Source of the DNA: Planctomycetota bacterium
GTDB taxonomy: Bacteria; Planctomycetota; Planctomycetia; Isosphaerales; Isosphaeraceae
Length of the DNA: 7,686 bases
Assembly (NCBI GenBank): GCA_021807585.1
Contig: JAKBCQ010000094.1
Span: 1-7,686, forward strand
Reading direction: 5' to 3'
Position numbers and translations under genes: made by a program. The notes beneath the pieces were generated by a model. That model worked only from the letters and a program-made list of their open reading frames with translations. It ran no database searches and was not told the DNA's origin. Of the stretch, positions 4,744 through 7,686 are shown one piece after another; positions within the stretch are counted from its first letter, which is position 1, and each line of letters begins with the position of its first letter.

Positions 4744-6453
4744 ATGGAACCGTCAATTGATTCGATTCGAATCGGCGTTTTGAAACCGAAGCCCGCGCGG
4801 CGGTTCGAATGGTTGCGCGCGATCGGAATCGCCGAGATCGCGATCGCCGCGGCGCTCGTCGCGGGGCTAACGCTCATCTTCCAAACAATCCTCGCGAGCT
4901 CGGCGACATACGACGAAACCGCTTACCTCAAGGTCGCCTCGACCTGGCTACGTACAGGTAAACAAGAATCAATCACTCGAATGGGTTCGCCGCTCACGTT
5001 CTGGAAGCTTCAACAAGTTCCTATTCTTTTGCTTTTGGACGTGTTGAACCTGACCGATTGGGTCGACGATCCGATCGAGAATCAATCGTCGTTGTTGACG
5101 GTGATTCGCGCCGGTTCGACGTGGCTTTGGGTCTTCACGTTCGCGATTACGACGATATGGGCGCGGCTGCTTTACGGACGAGCCGCGGCGGTCGCCGCGG
5201 CGTGGCTCGTCGCGCTCGGTCCCAATCTGATCGCTCACGGAGCGGTCGCGACGATGGAGATCCCCGTCGTCGCCGGAATCGCCGCGACGATCTTCCTTTA
5301 TTGGAGATATCTTCAAGATCGCGACCGTCGGTTCCTTTGGGGAAGCGCAGCGATCGCGGGGATCGCGTTCTCGTGCAAATTCACGACCGGCGTCTTCATC
5401 CCGATCCTCTTTCTCGTCGACGCCATCGACCGCATTCGAACGCCGCGATCGCGAACCCGAGCCGCGGCGATCGCCGCGATTCAAAATGCATTAGTATATA
5501 TATTAATACTAATATTTGTAAATTTAGTAATAACGGGCTTTTCGCGCGTTCCGCTCAGCGAGGCGCGGGGCCGGCACCCGTTCGTCGAGGCTCGGTTCGG
5601 CGCTCGGACCGCGGCGATCGTCGATCGCCTTGTGGAGCTTCCGCTGCCGAGCGATTGGGTCGGCTTCGCGACCCAGCTCAATCATCAACGGACCGGCGGT
5701 CCAAGTTATCTCCTCGGCGAACGTCGAATGCACGGCTGGCGAACGTATTACTTGATTGCACTCGCGGTGAAGACGCCTCCCGCGATCTTTTTCTTACTGA
5801 TCGCGCGATTCGTGTTTCGACCCGATCGTTCGCTGAAAAGGAACGACTGGATCTTGCCGACGATCGCCTTGATGTTTCTGGCGATCGCCTCGGCGGGATC
5901 GACGCGCAACTACGGAGTTCGCTATTTACTCCCGCTCGCTCCCCTGATGATCGTCTGGATCTCGGGACTCGCGCAGACGAATCGCCTTGGTCGCTCGGCG
6001 CTCCTCGCGGCGATCGTCGGGGTCGCGATTTCCACGGCGTCAATTCATCCTTATGAACTTTCTTATTTCAATATCATAGCGGGGGGGCCCGAGGGGGGAA
6101 AATCGATACTCGCCGATTCCAACCTCGATTGGGGACAAGGCGTTCGACTGCTGGCGAAATTACAATGGGATCACCCAGAATATCGAGATATCACAATCTA
6201 TTATTTCGGCGACGCCGAGCCGCGTCGTTACGAGGTGTTCGGCGTTTCTTACGTGATCGGCGCGAACGCGGTTCCCGTCGATCTTCCCGCCGAGTTGTCG
6301 GCGAACACCAAATACATCGGCGTTTCGCGCTCGCTCGCATCCGGACCGTGGGGACCCGAAGGATATTTCGATCGACTCAAAAAGATCAAGCCCGTCGTGA
6401 TCCTCCCCGATCACACGATGGCGATCTACAGGACCGAAGATTTGAGAAAATGA
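4744..6453 (+). CDS. GT39/ArnT-like (GT-C fold) integral membrane glycosyltransferase
   Basis: A 569-residue multi-pass protein. Enzymes of this fold transfer a sugar from a polyprenyl-phosphate donor to lipid, protein or glycan on the outer face of the cytoplasmic membrane. The first helix is about residues 29-50. It is followed by the GT-C acidic pair in TYDETAYL (Asp57, Glu58), the presumed catalytic and metal-binding loop. Further hydrophobic segments lie near 123-143, 147-166, 172-187, 198-227, 247-266, 335-358, 369-384, 393-409 and 418-432. SRNYGVRYLLPL-like sequence (STRNYGVRYLLPL, 386-398) and HPYELSYFN (435-443), then DSNLDWGQGVRLL (458-470), match bacterial GT39-type proteins with a soluble C-terminal domain. 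ATG 4744 lies 3 nt after the Gfo/Idh stop without its own strong ribosome site, suggesting coupling. Odd points: an 18-codon AT-rich patch (5479-5532) and G7/G6 runs at 6081-6098. Donor and acceptor are unknown. Confidence 0.9.
   Translation: MEPSIDSIRIGVLKPKPARRFEWLRAIGIAEIAIAAALVAGLTLIFQTILASSATYDETAYLKVASTWLRTGKQESITRMGSPLTFWKLQQVPILLLLDVLNLTDWVDDPIENQSSLLTVIRAGSTWLWVFTFAITTIWARLLYGRAAAVAAAWLVALGPNLIAHGAVATMEIPVVAGIAATIFLYWRYLQDRDRRFLWGSAAIAGIAFSCKFTTGVFIPILFLVDAIDRIRTPRSRTRAAAIAAIQNALVYILILIFVNLVITGFSRVPLSEARGRHPFVEARFGARTAAIVDRLVELPLPSDWVGFATQLNHQRTGGPSYLLGERRMHGWRTYYLIALAVKTPPAIFFLLIARFVFRPDRSLKRNDWILPTIALMFLAIASAGSTRNYGVRYLLPLAPLMIVWISGLAQTNRLGRSALLAAIVGVAISTASIHPYELSYFNIIAGGPEGGKSILADSNLDWGQGVRLLAKLQWDHPEYRDITIYYFGDAEPRRYEVFGVSYVIGANAVPVDLPAELSANTKYIGVSRSLASGPWGPEGYFDRLKKIKPVVILPDHTMAIYRTEDLRK
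5491..5512. repeat. AT-rich inverted repeat inside the glycosyltransferase gene
   Basis: The arms TTAGTAT (5491-5497) and ATACTAA (5506-5512) flank an 8-nt ATATATTA centre. It sits in an AT-rich island (5479-5532, 7 G/C of 54 by hand count) inside a GC-rich gene, where it encodes part of a membrane helix. Confidence 0.7.
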
Positions 6454-6637
6454 CCAAACGCTATTGTGAAAGAAATTACGATATAACATAATGACATGAT
6501 TCGAGTGAACCTTCTCGGCGTTTTTTGGGGAGGCCGAGGTTGCTCTCGAACCATTTTTTGTATCGACTTGATCGATCAGGTGGGCTTACCGAAAGTTTCG
6601 CCCCGCGGTGCGATCGGCGCAGGCGAATCAAACACAA
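6454..6637. other. Convergent intergenic region after the glycosyltransferase operon
   Basis: 184 nt between convergent genes. The first 45 nt are AT-rich, then comes a bulged hairpin followed by T6 (6500-6559). An open frame from 6496 runs through it into the antisense of the zinc-ribbon gene, with an Arg-rich tail, and is not credible. Confidence 0.55.
6500..6559 (+). terminator. Possible imperfect Rho-independent terminator of the Gfo/Idh-glycosyltransferase operon
   Basis: Nested arms pair as TTCGAG (6500-6505) with CTCGAA (6545-6550), AAC (6508-6510) with GTT (6539-6541), and CTCGGC (6514-6519) with GCCGAG (6533-6538), with bulges between. TTTTTT (6554-6559) follows three bases after the outer arm. 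It starts 47 nt past the glycosyltransferase stop. The bulges and the 13-nt loop make it weaker than the terminator at 2160. No T-run follows it on the minus strand, so it would work in one direction only. Confidence 0.45.
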
Positions 6638-7204
6638 TTAGTAGATATCATCTTTGGAGAGACGACGTTCGAGCGAATCGGCCAAGCGGGCGATTCGCGC
6701 GACGATCGCGGCGGCGTCGGTCGTTTCGGCCTCGGCCTCGGCCGCGGTGAGGTTGCGGACGACGACACAGTATTCTTCGCCGCGGAGCGATTTGATCGCG
6801 AAGCAACCCTCGACGATCCGCGCGTTGAGCCTGAGCAAATTACGCGTATCGCGATCAAAAGCGGGCCCGCAGACCGAGACGAGCGCGACGATCGGACGGT
6901 CGTCGGCGTCTCGGCCCGCGTAGCTCAGATAAACCGCCTGCAGTCGCTCGTGCGAGAGCGGGACGATCACCCGCCGGCCGTTCCCCGACGGCTCGTCGCG
7001 AAAGCCCGATCGCGCCGCGAATTGACGAATCAGCCGGTCGACGTCGGGGTCGTCGGCGTCGGGCTCTTCGTACGGGTCGATCGCGTCGCGACCCGCGTGC
7101 GGATCGGCGCGCATCGCACCGAGCGGCAGCCCGCACGCCTTGCACGTGCGGTTCGCCGCGTCGTTCTCGATCGCGCACCTTGCGCATACGAACAAAAACG
7201 TCAT
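6638..7204 (-). CDS. Small zinc-ribbon protein with a possible YbjN/CesT-like C-terminal domain
   Basis: 188 residues from ATG 7204, which has GGGGAAGGG ending 4 nt upstream; a TTG at 7237 would add 11 residues and abuts the preceding stop, but is less convincing. A four-cysteine zinc ribbon opens the protein: CARC (7-10) and CKAC (21-24), spaced by ten residues. An acidic linker follows (about 39-57, including PYEEPDADDPDVD). The C-terminal part (78-188) reads as an alpha/beta domain: RRVIVPL, QAVYLSYAG, IVALVSVCG, LLRLNARIVEG, EEYCVVVRNL, then a long helix ending ADSLERRLSKDDIY. The order of strands, LLRLN helix and final ADxLE helix resembles YbjN or type III secretion chaperone-like domains; this is pattern resemblance only. 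An AEAEAE tract at 155-160 comes from a short CGGCCT repeat in the DNA. It lies 33 nt downstream of the DUF1080 gene on the same strand, so co-transcription is likely. Function is unknown; a cytoplasmic binding or adaptor protein is possible. Confidence 0.8.
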   Translation of the reverse strand: MTFLFVCARCAIENDAANRTCKACGLPLGAMRADPHAGRDAIDPYEEPDADDPDVDRLIRQFAARSGFRDEPSGNGRRVIVPLSHERLQAVYLSYAGRDADDRPIVALVSVCGPAFDRDTRNLLRLNARIVEGCFAIKSLRGEEYCVVVRNLTAAEAEAETTDAAAIVARIARLADSLERRLSKDDIY

Positions 7205-7237
7205 CAAACCCTTCCCCAAAGAGAAGCCTTCTTCCAA

Positions 7238-7686
7238 TCAATCGAGCACTTTAATCCTCACATTTCGAAACCGCACGATCGACTTGGGATCATGATTTTG
7301 CAACCCGACAAATCCTTTGATCCCGCGCGATCCTTTATAATGATTGATCGTCTCTCCGTTAAGAGCGATCGTGTAATCTTGCCCTCTGACGCTGATCTCA
7401 TACGTGTTCCACTCGCCGACGGGCTTGACGGGAGGCGTTTTCTCGGCGGCTTTGAAGCTATAAACCGCCCCCGTGCGATGTTCGGGATCGGCGCCGTCGC
7501 AGATCTGGATCTCATAACCCTCGTTGACCGCGTCCCACGGGCTTTTGGGCTTGTTGGGAAAGCGGACGAAAACTCCCGAATTGTTCCCCGCGTCCGAAAG
7601 CTTGTAATCGACGCGGAGGGTGAAATCGCCGAACGGCTTCTTGGAATACCAAAGCATCCCCATACCGTCCGAGGTCACGAGAACTC
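7238..7686 (-). CDS. DUF1080 / 3-keto-disaccharide hydrolase domain protein (partial, N-terminus off the window)
   Basis: The frame is open through the right edge; a GTG at 7678 lies inside the domain and is not a start. The visible 146 codons from 7678 end at TGA 7238-7240. Hallmarks of the concanavalin-like DUF1080 domain appear in order: LWYSKKPFGDFTLRVDYK (9-26, numbered from 7678), GNNSGVFVRF (31-40), EGYEIQICD (53-61), TGAVYSF (69-75), VGEWNTYEI (87-95), LNGETI (106-111), GFVGLQNHD (122-130) and the closing VRFRNVRIKVL (135-145). Pfam now names this family 3-keto-disaccharide hydrolase. Members are abundant in planctomycetes and usually exported, but the signal peptide would lie outside this window. 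The domain is complete at its C-terminus and nothing follows it. The zinc-ribbon gene follows on the same strand. The domain call is very secure; the substrate is unknown. Confidence 0.93.
   Translation of the reverse strand, partial: VLVTSDGMGMLWYSKKPFGDFTLRVDYKLSDAGNNSGVFVRFPNKPKSPWDAVNEGYEIQICDGADPEHRTGAVYSFKAAEKTPPVKPVGEWNTYEISVRGQDYTIALNGETINHYKGSRGIKGFVGLQNHDPKSIVRFRNVRIKVLD

Noticed and set aside
5058..6056. 332-codon plus-strand open frame inside the glycosyltransferase gene
   Set aside because: It is Arg/Asp/Ser-rich, typical of a frame shadow. The glycosyltransferase frame carries helices and conserved motifs over the same DNA.
6450..6491. 13-codon ORF overlapping the glycosyltransferase stop by ATGA
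   Set aside because: It is too short, has no ribosome site or recognisable pattern, and a stop/start overlap alone is weak evidence.
6496..6750. 84-codon plus-strand ORF in the convergent intergenic region
   Set aside because: It runs through the putative terminator and ends as an Arg-rich antisense of the zinc-ribbon gene.
7205..7237. TTG start at 7237 for the zinc-ribbon gene
   Set aside because: The extra 11 residues cover the Shine-Dalgarno-like GGGGAAGGG that serves ATG 7204, and zinc-ribbon proteins of this type usually begin a few residues before the first CxxC.
1..7686. CRISPR array, tRNA, rRNA, insertion sequence or attachment site
   Set aside because: No regularly spaced direct repeats, cloverleaf-like segments, transposase motifs or terminal inverted repeats were found by reading both strands.

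Overview
The window looks like a piece of a planctomycete chromosome. The evidence is the set of families: a DUF1573 protein with a Sec signal, a DUF1080 (3-keto-disaccharide hydrolase) domain, a tiny Cys/Pro/Ala-rich protein with the short hydrophobic N-terminus typical of planctomycete small secreted proteins, a Gfo/Idh/MocA-type protein and a GT-C membrane glycosyltransferase. Composition is GC-rich and saturated with the word CGATCG and close relatives, in coding and non-coding DNA alike. The phylum is an inference from families; no rRNA or marker gene is present.

Layout, left to right. (1) Positions 1-1392, + strand: the end of a multi-pass membrane protein of unknown function, joined by an ATGA stop/start overlap to a phytanoyl-CoA-dioxygenase-type Fe(II)/2-oxoglutarate oxygenase. 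(2) 1393-2043, + strand: a leader region with a promoter-like TTGTTT-17-TACAAT, then a 115-residue Cys-pair protein. (3) Around 2160-2192: a strong, symmetric, bidirectional intrinsic terminator serving this gene and the converging DUF1573 gene. (4) 2305-3300, - strand: an exported DUF1573 protein of three Ig-like/ASH-type modules. (5) 3301-3672: a divergent intergenic region with a perfect 14-bp palindrome. (6) 3673-6453, + strand: a two-gene operon with a 3-nt gap, made of a Gfo/Idh/MocA-like protein whose catalytic motifs look lost and a GT39/ArnT-like membrane glycosyltransferase, followed by a possible imperfect terminator. (7) 6638-7686, - strand: the 3' part of a DUF1080 gene followed by a small zinc-ribbon protein with a possible YbjN/CesT-like C-terminal domain.

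Functional reading. The best-supported unit is the Gfo/Idh-like plus GT-C pair, which suggests modification or transfer of a sugar at the membrane. The DUF1573 and Cys-pair proteins are probably exported, and DUF1080 domains usually are, although its N-terminus is off the window. No mobile element, CRISPR array, tRNA or rRNA is visible. The most unusual observations are the CGATCG saturation, the degenerate active site of the Gfo/Idh protein, and two sharply AT-rich, palindrome-containing patches inside otherwise GC-rich genes. I do not see a clear new multi-gene defence or biosynthetic system.
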